Source of the DNA: Asterias amurensis
Taxonomy: Eukaryota; Echinodermata; Asteroidea; Forcipulatida; Asteriidae
Direction: 5' to 3'
Length of the DNA: 64,000 nucleotides
Assembly (NCBI RefSeq): GCF_032118995.1
Contig: NC_092654.1
Span: 12,160,284-12,224,283 of the forward strand
The position numbers and the translations under genes are program-made. This document shows positions 45,949-56,569 of this stretch, piece after piece. Numbering within the stretch: the first letter of the stretch is position 1; each line of letters begins with the position of its first letter. The notes beneath the pieces were generated by a model, which was given only the letters and a program-made list of their open reading frames with translations, was not told the DNA's origin and made no database searches.

Positions 45949-46140
45949 CTGACAGGTGGTCTATTGGTAAGATACTGCCTTATATAGGGTCGTGGGTTCG
46001 AATCCCATCCGAGTAAAATGCCCGTGATTTTTATTAGCAAGACTCGAGTGAGTACTGAGTATACAGTGCTTATCGGTGTATATGGGTAAACCTAAATGAA
46101 TTTTGTTTATCCCTCACGCAAATTTAATTCTATTGTACGA
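45949..46140 (+). mobile_element. tRNA-derived SINE, near full length
   Basis: A-box-like GGTGGTCTATTGGTAAGAT, then GTGGGTTCGAATCCCATCC with a perfect B box. The body has cagtgcttatcggtgta and a tail near AATTTAATTCTATTG. Tail copies lie at 3118 and a head at 24495. Confidence 0.8.
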
Positions 46141-46587
46141 AGTCTCGAACTTGCTTCGTCCCTAACATGACCCAAATTTCTGAGAAGTCGTCACTTTATT
46201 TGTAATTTGGCTGCAATTAATTCAGCCTCTGGCTGCGATGGTCTCTGTTTTGAACATACCATTTCAAATCAAATCAAATAACTTGATGATCCTTTTGTTT
46301 GATTAATTGAAACGACACGTCAATCATATCATTTCTCTGTTTCTTCTTGTAATAAGTAATAATAGCTGCTGATTGTTCGTTAATTGTCTGAGGTATGTGG
46401 TAATTTCTGTACAAATTGGTTTTTGAATAGAAATTGATTGCCTCTTTGTGTTGGTGGTGTTCGGAGTTATGCCATGAGCTGCTCATCGTGGGTTAGTTTT
46501 TTCATATTTGTCTATGCCCCGCCGGCAAAGCGGAAGGGCCATGTTTGTCTTTCCCGTGACGCACGGTCCCTAGTAGGGAGGGGGTAG

Positions 46588-46880
46588 ACTGATCCCCTGA
46601 CATGTATTGGCTTTACAGAACCAGTGATTTCATTGGATAAACGTTCAGTGACGTAAGCTTTCCCAATATTTGATTGGTCCGAGTTGATGTTTGGAAGCTG
46701 AACTTTCGGTCGTGAAAGCGAGCAATATTTTAGGTTTTTTTTTCTTTCGTTGGATTTGACAATGTATCTCAAGGTGAAATGAAATGTAATTGTGCACGGG
46801 GATCAATAATCACGGAAAACGGAACGTTTATTCAACAAAATCACTGGTTCTGTAAAGCCAATACATGTCAGGGGATGAAA
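46588..46880. mobile_element. Family H fold-back element
   Basis: CCCCTGACATGTATTGGC and AGAACCAGTGATTTC at the left; GAAATCACTGG-type and GCCAATACATGTCAGGGG at the right. Inverted arms of about 60 bp. Confidence 0.8.
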
Positions 46881-47251
46881 GCCAGGTGTAATTCACGAGC
46901 ATCGGAGTGTGACGTCGGATGTTCAGGTTAGGGAAGGGGCTAATTTAAAACCACGAGAGAGCGGAAAACAAGAGACAAAATTGAATGTGGGAGGAAGGAG
47001 GAAGGTTATCAATAGATAAATAAGACTGAAATAGAGGGGATATCCGTGCTGCGGGAAGAGAAAATAAAGACAAACAATTGTGAGTCATTTCCTTCTTGGA
47101 TGCTAAGATCATGGGAATGAATGGTCTGAAGGCGCCTTATCCAGAGTGTCTCCTAAGTCGAGGAGTCTCTCAGTGGTTTACCTATGCGCCTCAATGCGCT
47201 GTAAAATCGGGTCAAAATGGACCCCACATTAGGTAACCGGACCTCTTCATT
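46881..47251. other. No gene seen
   Basis: Starts with H-element flank (taattcacgagcatcggagtgtgacgtcgg) and is then unique. Confidence 0.4.
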
Positions 47252-47395
47252 CATTATTGTCTTACAACCTCGATGATCAATTGAGCGAATAAGATTATCT
47301 TACTATTTTATTTTCATTTCATGCATATATTGCGATAAACCAGAGTGTGAATAATGGTCTTTAGCAATTACCAAAGTTGTTCATTGCTATTACAA
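47252..47395. mobile_element. Family A MITE remnant
   Basis: Right-hand third only, worn (CATTCATTATTGTCTTACAAC onward). Confidence 0.55.
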
Positions 47396-47569
47396 ATGTC
47401 GCTGTGCGAACGATAAATAAAATGTGCTCGAGTTTTTCGAATAAAAGATCTGGAAAGAGTTACTCGATATGTATATGTCTTTGTAACAAAGTATGTATCA
47501 TTTGCCGTATGTAACTGTTTACTGTTTTTTCGTCCAAGATAGCCTGCATACGGGCATGTAATGTCCAAG

Positions 47570-47664
47570 TCCAAATTTTCACAGGTTTGTTATTTTATGC
47601 ATTGAGATACACCAAGTGAAAATACCAGTTTTTGGCAATTACCAAATGTGTCCATGGCCTTTAA
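47570..47664. mobile_element. Family A MITE remnant
   Basis: Starts CAAATTTTCACAGGTTTG and ends GTGTCCATGGCCTTTAA. Confidence 0.7.
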
Positions 47665-48049
47665 AAGGAGAAAAGCAACCAAGCAAATAGTATTATATAA
47701 ATACGGATAAACAGGTTCACGAAACATTGCCCTATTCGGACACATTGTAATTGTCGTCAGTCTGTTTGGAATGTACTCCAAACTGTCGCCCATAGTCGAT
47801 GCCTCTTTGGTTACTAAATGACCGGAGCGCACATTTACTCTCTACGAAGCTCGGAAAGCTAGACGAGCTATGTGCAAACCATACAGTCTGTAATCCGAAA
47901 AGCATTTAGATTGACGATGTTATTTGTGAAACAATTGAAAGAGGCTGGTGCATGGAGAAATAACACCCATAGAGTGCCTCAACTTGACTCAACTTCCCGT
48001 CAGAATCCGCTTAAATTTGTCGGATGTCAGTCAAATAGTAAAATTTTAA

Positions 48050-48216
48050 TAGAGTTTTGAACCACCATCCAGTGGCCGAAGCAGGCAACAGCGCCACCAA
48101 CCGACTGGTGGTGCTTCGTTCTGAGGATGACTAGTGAAACTAGTCGAAACGTAAACGAAAATTACGTGAGTATTTGGCTGTGTTTCATAGAAAATTCATT
48201 AGTTGAGTTTTGAACT
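48050..48216 (+). ncRNA. Hammerhead-ribozyme-like motif, probably in a retroelement remnant
   Basis: CTGAGGA (48121-48127) is followed by a 7-bp stem, GACTAGT/ACTAGTC with GAA loop (48129-48145). Then come GAAA and a 6-bp stem ACGTAA/TTACGT (48149-48167). This is the order of the hammerhead core with stems II and III. The base after stem III is G, where an active site needs A, C or U, and stem I is weak, so it looks inactive. A direct repeat gagttttgaac lies at 48052 and 48204. Such motifs are known in Penelope-like elements and other retroelements. Confidence 0.45.
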
Positions 48217-49079
48217 GTTTACATTTTCAGCCCCTTCATTTAGCCCGGAATGTAAATGTGCCCTGAAAACAAAATGTAGGCCCAAACACATATTCATAAA
48301 TACCTCAGACAGTTTCGCTATTCCTATTGGTGGAGAGCGCGTCACGTGGGTGTGTTTAAACCTTTGATAATGACCAGTGTTTATAACCAGTTGTGAGCGG
48401 ATACTCCACGCTAGTCTTGATGCAAGACGTTTCTTGGTACGGGCGATGCAGGCGCTGTCGGTGAGTTTACCGCTTTGTGTGAAAGGAAAACCAGAACCTG
48501 TTGCACCAAGACTATACGCGCATGCGCACGAACGGAACCGGAAACTGTCGGAAATTGGCATAAAACACACGGACGTCGTACATGAACATGTAAAAGGTAT
48601 TCGAGTACGAGTAACGACACAGCGGCTTTTAAACTACCAAACTTTGCACGGGTTTCAATGGCAAACAAAATGCACTGCAACTTATAGTTGCAACACCTAT
48701 CTCTCCAACCTCAATGATTTGTACTTTTCACTTTCTGTGCGATCTTAAAGGGGCGAACAGTTATGTTTTATTGTTATACACATGTATGTTCACATGTAGG
48801 ATTGTCCCATGTGGTTTATCATCATGGTATTTTTTAAATTAAGAGCAAATCAAATTGAAACTAACTTTAGCTAAATCCTACGCATAACTGTACTATTTTG
48901 TGTTAAATTATACAGGAAAACAGACACTGGTGTCCATCGTTGAAACATTTTACTCAGAGACGTGACAACTTGTTGGACTCCCAGCAACCTCCGAGAGGTG
49001 CAACACACAGCTTCTGTTTGTGGAAAAACAAGTGCCGTTAATTCTCTATGTTTGGTGGTTAAACAGTAATGTAAAAAAA
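48217..49079 (+). other. Upstream region / 5' leader of the mGluR-like gene
   Basis: A GC-richer patch ends in a good donor, CTGTCG|GTGAGT (exon end 48460). An acceptor AAATTATACAG precedes 48916. An untranslated first exon spliced to the coding exon is plausible but unproven. The two overlapping open frames at 48199-48748 have no domain. Confidence 0.35.
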
Positions 49080-51170
49080 ATGGCGAAGACAAACTATAGA
49101 TGTTTGCTTGCGATTGTTCTCTTCTTCTTCGCCGTATGCAGTGTCAGTAGCTCGTCGCTCGTCAACAAGTTTGCTGCACCGAGACAGTGTCACGTCTACA
49201 AGAAACCTGGAGATCTTATCCTCGGTGGTATGTTTGCAATCACAGAGAATTACCCCTCAACGTGCAACTACACTACAGATGAGATCCAGTTCACTATGCT
49301 ACTTCCGGAGGCGATGGCATTTGCAATTTATGATGTGAACAGGAGGAGCGATCTTCTCCCAAACATCACTCTTGGTTTCGAGATCTGGGATCACGGCGTC
49401 TCGGAAGACGCTGCGGTTGGCATCTCAATGTCCCTACTCCAGGAACCACCACGTGGTCTATCAAAGACATGTGATTTGGCAGAACGGAAGAAGCTGGTTG
49501 GGATCGTCGGCCCGGAGTCGAGCGCGATGAGTGTGTTTGTGAGTAAGATCGCCCAGACCTACCGGGTGCCTGTGGTATCCCACTGGGCAACCAGCAACGA
49601 GCTCTCAAACAAAGCTCGATTCCCGTACTTCATGCGCAGCGTGCCTCCTGACCAGCTCCAGGCAGGAGCCATCGTGGAACTGCTGTTGAACTTCGGCTGG
49701 GACTACATCGCTGTGATCTACACCGTCGACAGCTACGGTATTCATGGAGCACGTGAGATAGTGTCTCAGGCTGAGAGGAAGAACATCTGCATAGCGATGT
49801 CAGCTCCTCTATCCGAGCTACACACTGAACGTGACATGCTTGAAGTCGCTTTGAGGATAAAGAGGCTTGACTCTGTTCGGATTGTAGTTATGTTCTCATC
49901 TACTGGGCCGATAGCATACACCTTTCTCAGTCAGATCCTGAAGGTTGGATTACCGTACAAAATCACTTGGATCGGCAGTGACGGTTGGGGATACGAACTT
50001 CTCCAAAATGATCTCCTGAAGGAACTCGTTGAGGGCAGTATCTTCGTCCGGTTGAACAGTCCAAAGCAGCCGGAATTTGAGAGATATCTAAACACCATTG
50101 ACCCGCGTATGGATGCTACCAGCGAGTGGTTCACTTACTACTGGAGAGACAGACTAGCACATAATTGTACGGACACTGATGCTTTGGCAAGTTGTGTTGT
50201 ACCATTGCCAGATGGCTTCTCTACTGAGTACAACACAGCGGGCGCTATAGATGCCGTCAATGTCTTCGCATATGCACTTCATTCCCTTTGGATGGAAACA
50301 TGCCCCTCTGGCTCGGCTAATTGCACCCTAGAAGCGGCTCAAATTGACGGGGACAACTTCTTGAAGCACCTCCGTAATGTGACCTTCACGAGTTCCACTG
50401 GACCATTCACACTCAACGACAACGGCGACACTGAAGGAATTTACCTGTTTGAGAATCTCCAATACGTGGACGGAAAGCATCGCTTTAGGGATGTTGGACA
50501 ATGGAACTCTAGGATGGGAAACGGAGAAAGGCTTCAACTGTTTCAAGATGAACTACAGTGGTCCGGTCTAAATTCAAGTCAGGAGGTGCCGAGATCAACC
50601 TGCCGTAAAATATGCTCCGCAGGTCAGATCAGTGTCCCTTTAAAGGAGAAGTGCTGCTGGGGTTGTGAAAGCTGTGCGCCTAATGCTATCATATTTAATG
50701 GAACCGAATGCATGGAATGTGCGCGTACGTTCTGGCCCAACGCGGCCTTCGACAGGTGTGTGGCGATCGTACCTTACACAGTCTCACTCGGCGTGCCAAT
50801 CGCGACCGGCATATTTGCCATGTTGTGCGTGGGAATATTAATGACATGTCTCACAGCAGCTGGATTGGTATACTATCGACACAATCGACTCGTGAAGGCG
50901 TCCAGTCGTGAGCTTAGCGTCGTCAACCTACTGGGTCTGACTGCCACTTTCATCGCGGTGATCCCACTTCTGCAACCACCTTCGGATCTCACGTGCTCTA
51001 TGTCGGAAGCTCTTATCTCTTTGTGTTTTACATTGACGTACGCTCCTACACTGTTCAAGGTGAATCGGATCTACAGGATCTTCAGTGCGGGGAAGCGGTC
51101 TGTCAGACGGCCGAGATTTGTTCAACCTCGACATCAGTTAGCTATGACCGGTACTCTCATCGTGATCCAG
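49080..51170 (+). CDS. mGluR-like receptor, exon 1
   Basis: 2091 nt, 697 codons: signal peptide, ligand domain, Cys-rich linker, TM1 to TM4. Reading past the donor adds only V-G-Y and a stop. Confidence 0.92.
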
Positions 51171-52076
51171 GTAGGCTACTAAGCAACAAAAATGTGGTCA
51201 AAAGTACTTATGATTGGCTGATGCTGCAAGAATAAGTTCAAAATGAGAAATAGAAGAAACTGGATTGACCAAAATGCCAAAAAATACACACTTGCATAAC
51301 TTAATTTTTTTTATGTTATAGTTCACATTTACAATTTGACTTCTACAGTCTTAACTTATTGCGGTACCCTTTTCTCACGGATACTTTTGTGGTTATTGTG
51401 AAAGGAACACTTTTTAGTTTATAGGATTTGAGGCATTGCCTGGTGAGATACTATGTTTGTAACACCATGTGTGTCGTCTACCTGCTAGGTAGATTGTTCT
51501 TTTGAGAACTTGTCTTCTTTTATATTATACACTGTGGAGTAGACTTTCATTTTGTTAAGATTATTTTTATTGATGTTTTCTACTCTTTTATTCAAGCTCG
51601 TTGCTGTGGTCCTGGTGAGTCTTTCCCGTCCAGCTCGACCATCATTCCTCTTCACCTCCCCACCGAGTGACCACGTCGAGCTCTACTGCGTCTTCAGCCC
51701 AGCCTTCCCAGGTCTCTGCGCCTACAATCTCCTCATCATTCTCCTCTGCTGCTACTTCGCCTTCAGAGCCCGTAAAGTCCCCGACAACTATAACGAATCC
51801 AAGTTCATAGGCGTGAGCGTCTACTCCTCGCTGATGTTATGGCTCGCAGCCGTACCTGTCTACACAACGGCCGTGGAAGCAACCCAGAAAGTCGCCTTTT
51901 TGTCCCTAGCCATCGTGGCCAACTCATTCTTCACCCTTTTCTGTGTCTATTTCCCAAAGTTATTCGCCATTCGGTTTCTTGGGAGTGCGAGGGTCAGTGA
52001 TATGGATGATAGTATTAACCTGACGACCAAACAGACGATCAAGATACGGCCTGGGTTATCAACAGTTATCATATAG
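49080..52076 (+). CDS. Metabotropic glutamate receptor-like family C GPCR (2 exons)
   Basis: Join of 49080-51170 and 51597-52076 gives 856 residues. I chose the ATG at 49080 because it has a good context (A at -3, G at +4) and is followed by a signal peptide (residues 1-26). Then come a Venus-flytrap ligand domain (about 35-500), the Cys-rich linker (508-560, with CCWGCESC), and seven membrane segments from 564 on. The mGluR signature VKASSRELSVVNLLGL stands after TM1. The intron falls at the start of TM5 in phase 0 (ATCCAG|GTAGGC; acceptor TTTTATTCAAG). Residues that hold the amino-acid backbone in mGluRs are present: S147/S148, T171, Y219, D301. The Arg that grips the glutamate side chain (R78 of mGluR1, in EIRDSCW) is W103 (EIWDHGV), and the neighbouring Cys is gone. 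So it probably senses another amino acid or small ligand at the plasma membrane through G proteins. The C-terminal tail is very short. Confidence 0.93.
51171..51596 (+). other. Intron of the mGluR-like gene
   Basis: 426 bp, GT to AG, AT-rich, no repeat family recognised. Confidence 0.85.
51597..52076 (+). CDS. mGluR-like receptor, exon 2
   Basis: 480 nt encoding TM5 to TM7 and the tail. The KVPDNYNESKFIGVSVYSS segment matches the TM6 entry of mGluRs (VPETFNEAKPIGF). Ends at TAG. Confidence 0.92.
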   Translation, partial: LVAVVLVSLSRPARPSFLFTSPPSDHVELYCVFSPAFPGLCAYNLLIILLCCYFAFRARKVPDNYNESKFIGVSVYSSLMLWLAAVPVYTTAVEATQKVAFLSLAIVANSFFTLFCVYFPKLFAIRFLGSARVSDMDDSINLTTKQTIKIRPGLSTVII

Positions 52077-52089
52077 TTTGCAGGCATGG

Positions 52090-53000
52090 TTGTACCGTGT
52101 GTCTCAAAAAAATCTATACACTTTTGAAATGGCTGCCGAATGAAAAGTATATGATTCTGGAGGAAAAGGTTTTGGTGTATAGATAGCTTATGGTCTCAAC
52201 TTTCACATGACACTATAAAGTCTGAAAATAATTCATAATTGTGTGAGCAATGCTCACTTTTGTGAAGGGTTGAAAATAAGGCTGCGCAGGAATTAGCCTT
52301 CCCTTTGTAAGTCCTTTGTAGCTTACACAATTCAATCCAAGATTTCGGCTACTTCCGGTCAATGGGTAACCTGAAGAATAAGTAGCCAACATCTTTGACA
52401 TTCCTGTTTTCAAAAAGCCGTATTATTGAACAATCTTTGTACATAATCCCCATCTGATTATTAAGAAAAACCAATGAAATGTTCAACTCATCTTACAATA
52501 ACTGAAATGCGGGATGAAGGTTTTTATTCAAAGTCACAGATGTTAAAAAACAAACACAGTTTGTAACATGGAAACTGCTACATGTACCATCACACCATCG
52601 CGACTCACATGAAGACACCACTGAGTCTACCAGGGAAAGTTACAATGCTACAAGAACAAAAATGCATTTCCTGTTCACTTATGAATAAAAAAAATGGTTT
52701 AATAAACCATAAACTTCACTCAGCAAACCAAAACTGATCGATTTGAGCATGAATTTATTACATCATCCTCAATTTTGTAAGCTCTCAAGTTGGAAGGCTA
52801 ATTCCTGCGCAGCCTTAACACTTCACAAAAGTGAGCAGTGCTCACCCAGCCATGAATTATTTTCGGAATTGTTGGTGTCATATGAAAGTTGAGACCATAA
52901 GCTATCCATAAACAAAAAACCATTTTCCCCAGAATCGTTTATTTTTTATTCGGCACCCATTTCAAAAGTGTATAGGTTTTTTTGAGACACCCGGTATAGT
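52090..53000. mobile_element. DNA transposon with long terminal inverted repeats
   Basis: The left arm (from GTGTCTCAAAAAAATC, about 52095-52336) and right arm (about 52769-52997, ending TTTTTTTGAGACACCCGG) are inverted copies of roughly 230 bp. The middle 430 bp has no transposase. It starts about 15 bp after the stop codon of the mGluR-like gene. AATAAA at 52684 lies inside it and may serve that gene. Confidence 0.85.
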
Positions 53001-53239
53001 GCAACAATGAGTACTTAAAACACAAACATCATATGAACCTTAAGGGTTTCTTTTCAAAAGTTTCGGACTTTCAAACGCTTTCACTGGTTGGTCCTGTAGA
53101 TAGGGATGGGTTACTATAATGAAACCGTTGATGCATCATAAGTATAGTGAGTAAAATCACCGTAACTCGTTAGCCTGTGCAAATCTGCACTGTAAACACG
53201 GGTGCTTGTTGTGTATGACAAAACACGGAGGTTAACTCT
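53001..53239. other. No gene seen
   Basis: Unique sequence. Nothing recognised. Confidence 0.4.
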
Positions 53240-53356
53240 TCCACGGTAAAGTGTTCCGTGTTCTTTAACATGCACTCTAAATCTAGTACACTCTAAGTCT
53301 ACTTCCACGGTAAAGTGTTCCGTGTTCTTTAACATGCACTCTAAATCTAGTACACG
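53240..53356. repeat. Short tandem duplication, period about 63 bp
   Basis: TTCCACGGTAAAGTGTTCCG through CTAAATCTAGTACAC occurs twice in direct order. Confidence 0.92.
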
Positions 53357-53500
53357 GGACCTGCGGCTTAATGTCCCATCCGAAGGACAAAGACATTATG
53401 GTAGTCTGGCTCAAGGAAACACATGTCATGACTGTGACTCAAACACTCACTCTGCTGATCAGAAACACCAGAGCCACGTCACACACAGCGGTCGAGATTT
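53355..53500 (-). mobile_element. tRNA-derived SINE (second family)
   Basis: CGGGACC, GTCCCATCCGAAGGAC, GGCTCAAGGAAACAC and CACTCTGCTGATCAGAAACACC match 43236-43400 and 59150-59245. Confidence 0.7.
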
Positions 53501-54360
53501 TTTTCAATGAAATATTTATCTTTAAAAAAAACCTCCTATTTATGTATCATTATGGTCTTACTTCATCACAGAAAAAGTACATTTTACCCAAGTCGTGTAC
53601 TCCCTGTACGTGTTCAGTCCTCTCGAAGTTACCGTTTCAGATACACTTGACTTACTCTTAAAATCTAAATAGAAGCAACGTTTCCTAGATAAGGCAATCT
53701 ATTTTATTAGAGAAAGTGCAGAAGTGTCAGCAAGCTGTGGTGACATGCAGACCGTCAAATAAATTAGAAGAGCCACTCCAAACGCAATGACACATTTGTT
53801 TGCACAAGATTGCCCTCAGTGTTCTGATACTTGACAATTCTTTCAGTTAGACACTCGGACACACAACCTGTCAAAAATGTTATCACAAGTTTTGATGTGT
53901 TCTGTTCCCGCTCAAACTTCACTGACGCGGAGAGAACGTCAGTAAGAGTTGATTGCGTATTTGATAAGTCAAATGTGTACTCGTTGGCGAAACATCAAAG
54001 TATACAGTGATTCTGATAAACGACTGGCGATAAAGTAAAAACGGTGACTGGTTTGTGAATCCAGTCACCCAAACATGATAACCTGTAGACCTCTTCACAG
54101 TGGTGTTCAGTACGGGCAGGATAGACCATGTCTTCCTCCATGGATGGATAGACTAGGCAGATGCGTACTGCACTCAATGAATGTTTATTGTCGTTCGTAA
54201 CAGCTGGAGTATTTCCTAGATGTTCACACCGTGTAGACATTCACTGCAGAAACCTATGGGAATGTTCACTATCCAATATCTTAAAGGCAACATCGATATT
54301 CGCTGTAGAAACATACGTGAATGTCCAATATCCAATATTAAAGTAACTTTACTGTCAATC
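53501..54360 (+). other. Intergenic region and leader of the rhodopsin-type GPCR gene
   Basis: The leader carries two imperfect copies of a unit with CATTC(A/G)CTG(C/T)AGAAAC...TATCCAATAT (54238-54282 and 54290-54340). In-frame ATGs occur upstream at 54220, 54256 and 54262. An acceptor-like TATTTCCTAG sits directly before 54220, so an upstream non-coding exon is possible. Confidence 0.5.
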
Positions 54361-55524
54361 ATGTTGGTATCGGGTGTTTTCACAGCCGTTGACTCGGACT
54401 CGGAGTGCAGCTCCTTTCAAAACATATCAGAAGAGATGCTTCATCGGTGGATTTTCAGTCCAGAGGACCATGCCATCATAACCATCTTCATACCTATCAT
54501 TTGGGGACTCGGTGTTATCATCAACTGCACGTTTCTATTTATGATTTACCGAATCCCTAAGCTGAGAACAGAAACGAACGTGTATTTGACGCACCTGGCT
54601 TTGGCTGATCTACTGTACTTGAATCTGTTCTCTGCCTATGATATATGGAGGTACGTAGCATCTCCAGTGGCTGATAATGTACCATTTACGACATCAACGG
54701 GGTGCTTGTGTTTCATCATAGCGATAAATATGGGATACTTTGCAGCAATTGCACTCGTTACCGTGGTGTCGTTTGAGAGATACCTATCGCTCTGTCATCC
54801 GATCAAACACCTTAAAATCAGAGGTAGGCGACGAACGAAGAGGATGGTGGCGTTCTGCTGGCTGGTCGGGTTTGTGTTTGCTGTGACATCAGCCCCAGAG
54901 AGGGCGTGCTTTAACAAACTCTGCCTTCAGTGGCCCAAATCCGAGGACCACCAAGGGTATCCACACACGAGAGCAAGCTGCGATCCGGTTACTCCGTGGG
55001 TAGAATCAGTCACTCAGCCCTTACTGAATGTTCCATGGCTCATTGCAATGGTGGCCAATATATTCATGTATGTCCGAATTGTGCAGATGCTGCACAGACG
55101 CAAAACATCCTTCAACAGCAAGTTCGATCATCACCAGACAGCAATGAAACTCCGTAACCAAGTCGCAAAGATGCTGATCGTTAATGGAGCCGTGTTTTTC
55201 GTCTGCCAAACTCCAAATACCCTATTAAGTCTCACAAGATGGACCTGCCTCATCGCCCAGATTCCTAATCCACTCGACGCTGCCCTAGGGAATACCAAAC
55301 TATGGATTGCGTTAATCCCACAGCGGATTAATACAATTGTTAATCCGTTAATATACGGTGCAATTAACACACAATATCAAACTGCTTTCAGACAAACGTT
55401 TATGCGGAAAGGAAAGTCAAAGAAACCAGATTCTGCAAACGCGATCAGCTCTCCAAAATACTGCAGTGCCACAAATAATATGATGGTGAATCAAAATTGC
55501 AATACGGACGATACGAGACTGTGA
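54361..55524 (+). CDS. Rhodopsin-family (class A) GPCR, peptide-receptor-like orphan, intronless
   Basis: 387 residues from the ATG at 54361; in-frame ATGs at 54220-54262 would add up to 47 residues without clear homology. Extracellular N-terminus with an N-glycosylation site (N21-I-S), then seven membrane segments. Class A landmarks: N55 in TM1, L-A-L-A-D83 in TM2, C115 before TM3, E139-R-Y in place of DRY, NPLIY (328-332) in TM7. The second extracellular loop has three Cys. The tail has basic (MRKGKSKK) and Ser/Asn-rich parts and no domain. The overall pattern is that of neuropeptide receptors such as the TRH, neuromedin U or ghrelin receptor groups, but the ligand cannot be told. Odd: the TM6 CWxP motif reads C282-Q-T-P, so the Trp toggle is Gln. 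A lone exon is common in lineage-expanded echinoderm GPCRs (general knowledge). AATAAA signals lie near 56168 and 56376. Confidence 0.9.
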   Translation: MLVSGVFTAVDSDSECSSFQNISEEMLHRWIFSPEDHAIITIFIPIIWGLGVIINCTFLFMIYRIPKLRTETNVYLTHLALADLLYLNLFSAYDIWRYVASPVADNVPFTTSTGCLCFIIAINMGYFAAIALVTVVSFERYLSLCHPIKHLKIRGRRRTKRMVAFCWLVGFVFAVTSAPERACFNKLCLQWPKSEDHQGYPHTRASCDPVTPWVESVTQPLLNVPWLIAMVANIFMYVRIVQMLHRRKTSFNSKFDHHQTAMKLRNQVAKMLIVNGAVFFVCQTPNTLLSLTRWTCLIAQIPNPLDAALGNTKLWIALIPQRINTIVNPLIYGAINTQYQTAFRQTFMRKGKSKKPDSANAISSPKYCSATNNMMVNQNCNTDDTRL

Positions 55525-55532
55525 TGTTCTGA

Positions 55533-55922
55533 CGCCAATGCTCATGTAGACTTGATTCAAGTCCCACTCTCGTGTGAGAGGTTCCTAAGCATATCACGCC
55601 AATTTACTATGAAACAACCCGTATCATAGAGAACAGTGCGCGCTCGCCGTCAAAATGTGGACCAGGTGTGGCGGTTTCCGCCGTGTTCAGTTTTCCGAAT
55701 GACCAAATACGGTAACATTACGTCATGCGACGCATGCGCACAGCAAGCGAAAGTAGTCAATTGTTTAACAGTGCCGTACTGAGTCCCGGAAAACTGAACA
55801 CGGCGGAAGACTGAAACCGCCACACCGGGAACAGGTTTGGGAATGCAGAGCATCATAAAACAGGAGTTTTCTGGGGATGAATGGGATTGAGACTTGAGTC
55901 AAGTCTAATGCTCATGTGGCGA
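55533..55922. mobile_element. Fold-back element with another fold-back nested inside
   Basis: CCAATGCTCATGTAGACTTG at the left and CAAGTCTAATGCTCATGTGG at the right are the outer arms; GTCCCACTCTCGTGTGAGAGG links it to 45690-45930. The nested element occupies 55663-55840. It begins just after the GPCR stop. Confidence 0.75.
55663..55840. mobile_element. Nested fold-back MITE
   Basis: GTGTGGCGGTTTCCGCCGTG / CACGGCGG...AAACCGCCACAC arms with CAGTTTTCCG / CGGAAAACTG inside. Confidence 0.85.
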
Positions 55923-56569
55923 AGTTTGAAACCGTATCCGAAGTGGCAGGCTGCAGCTATAGGGCTACAGCTATAATGTCCACGCCGTTATGGGTAGTTA
56001 TACTTATTCAAACCGGGAACCTATAACAAAAGAAGGCAAACGAGTACACGGTTCGGGAAAGGTCCACAGTTGGAAAACGTGTACAAAACCAATGGGAGAT
56101 GTTGCAAAAAAGTTATAAACAAAAGAAGGACAATGTTGATAATGTAAGATCGTGTTTTGTTTTTACGTGTAATAAACAACAAGTTGCACATTGAACTGTA
56201 AATATATGTTTTATGAGTGTGGAATTGTGTAGACCTGTTTGTTTAATTAGTGAAGTTTCCAGAGGCTTAGCCACGTTTTGGGAAGTTACCTACAAATCCG
56301 TCTGATTAGTTAGCTATAAGGGCAATGTATACCTCTGGTTTTTGGAACCAGTCCATTGTTTTTTTGAAGTGGTTCAATAAATATACTATGTTAAAAAATT
56401 TCATTTCGAAAGATGGTCGCGTTTCTGAAATATTGACAAAACTCCGGAGTGAATATGTTTAGATAGGAAGAGAAATCCCTATAGGGATACACAACATGAG
56501 AAGCATTACCGCGGTAACGCTTTCTAAGTTCAAACTTTGGGGGACAAAAAGTGATATAAATTATTACGA
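55923..56569. other. No gene seen; possible 3' end signals
   Basis: Contains AATAAA near 56168 and 56376, candidates for ending the upstream GPCR transcript. A 12-bp repeat pair (gctgcagctatagggctacagct) lies at about 55950. Confidence 0.4.

Noticed and set aside
48199-48748. Two overlapping 123-codon frames on opposite strands
   Set aside because: Both strands are open at once in a GC-richer patch; neither shows a domain.
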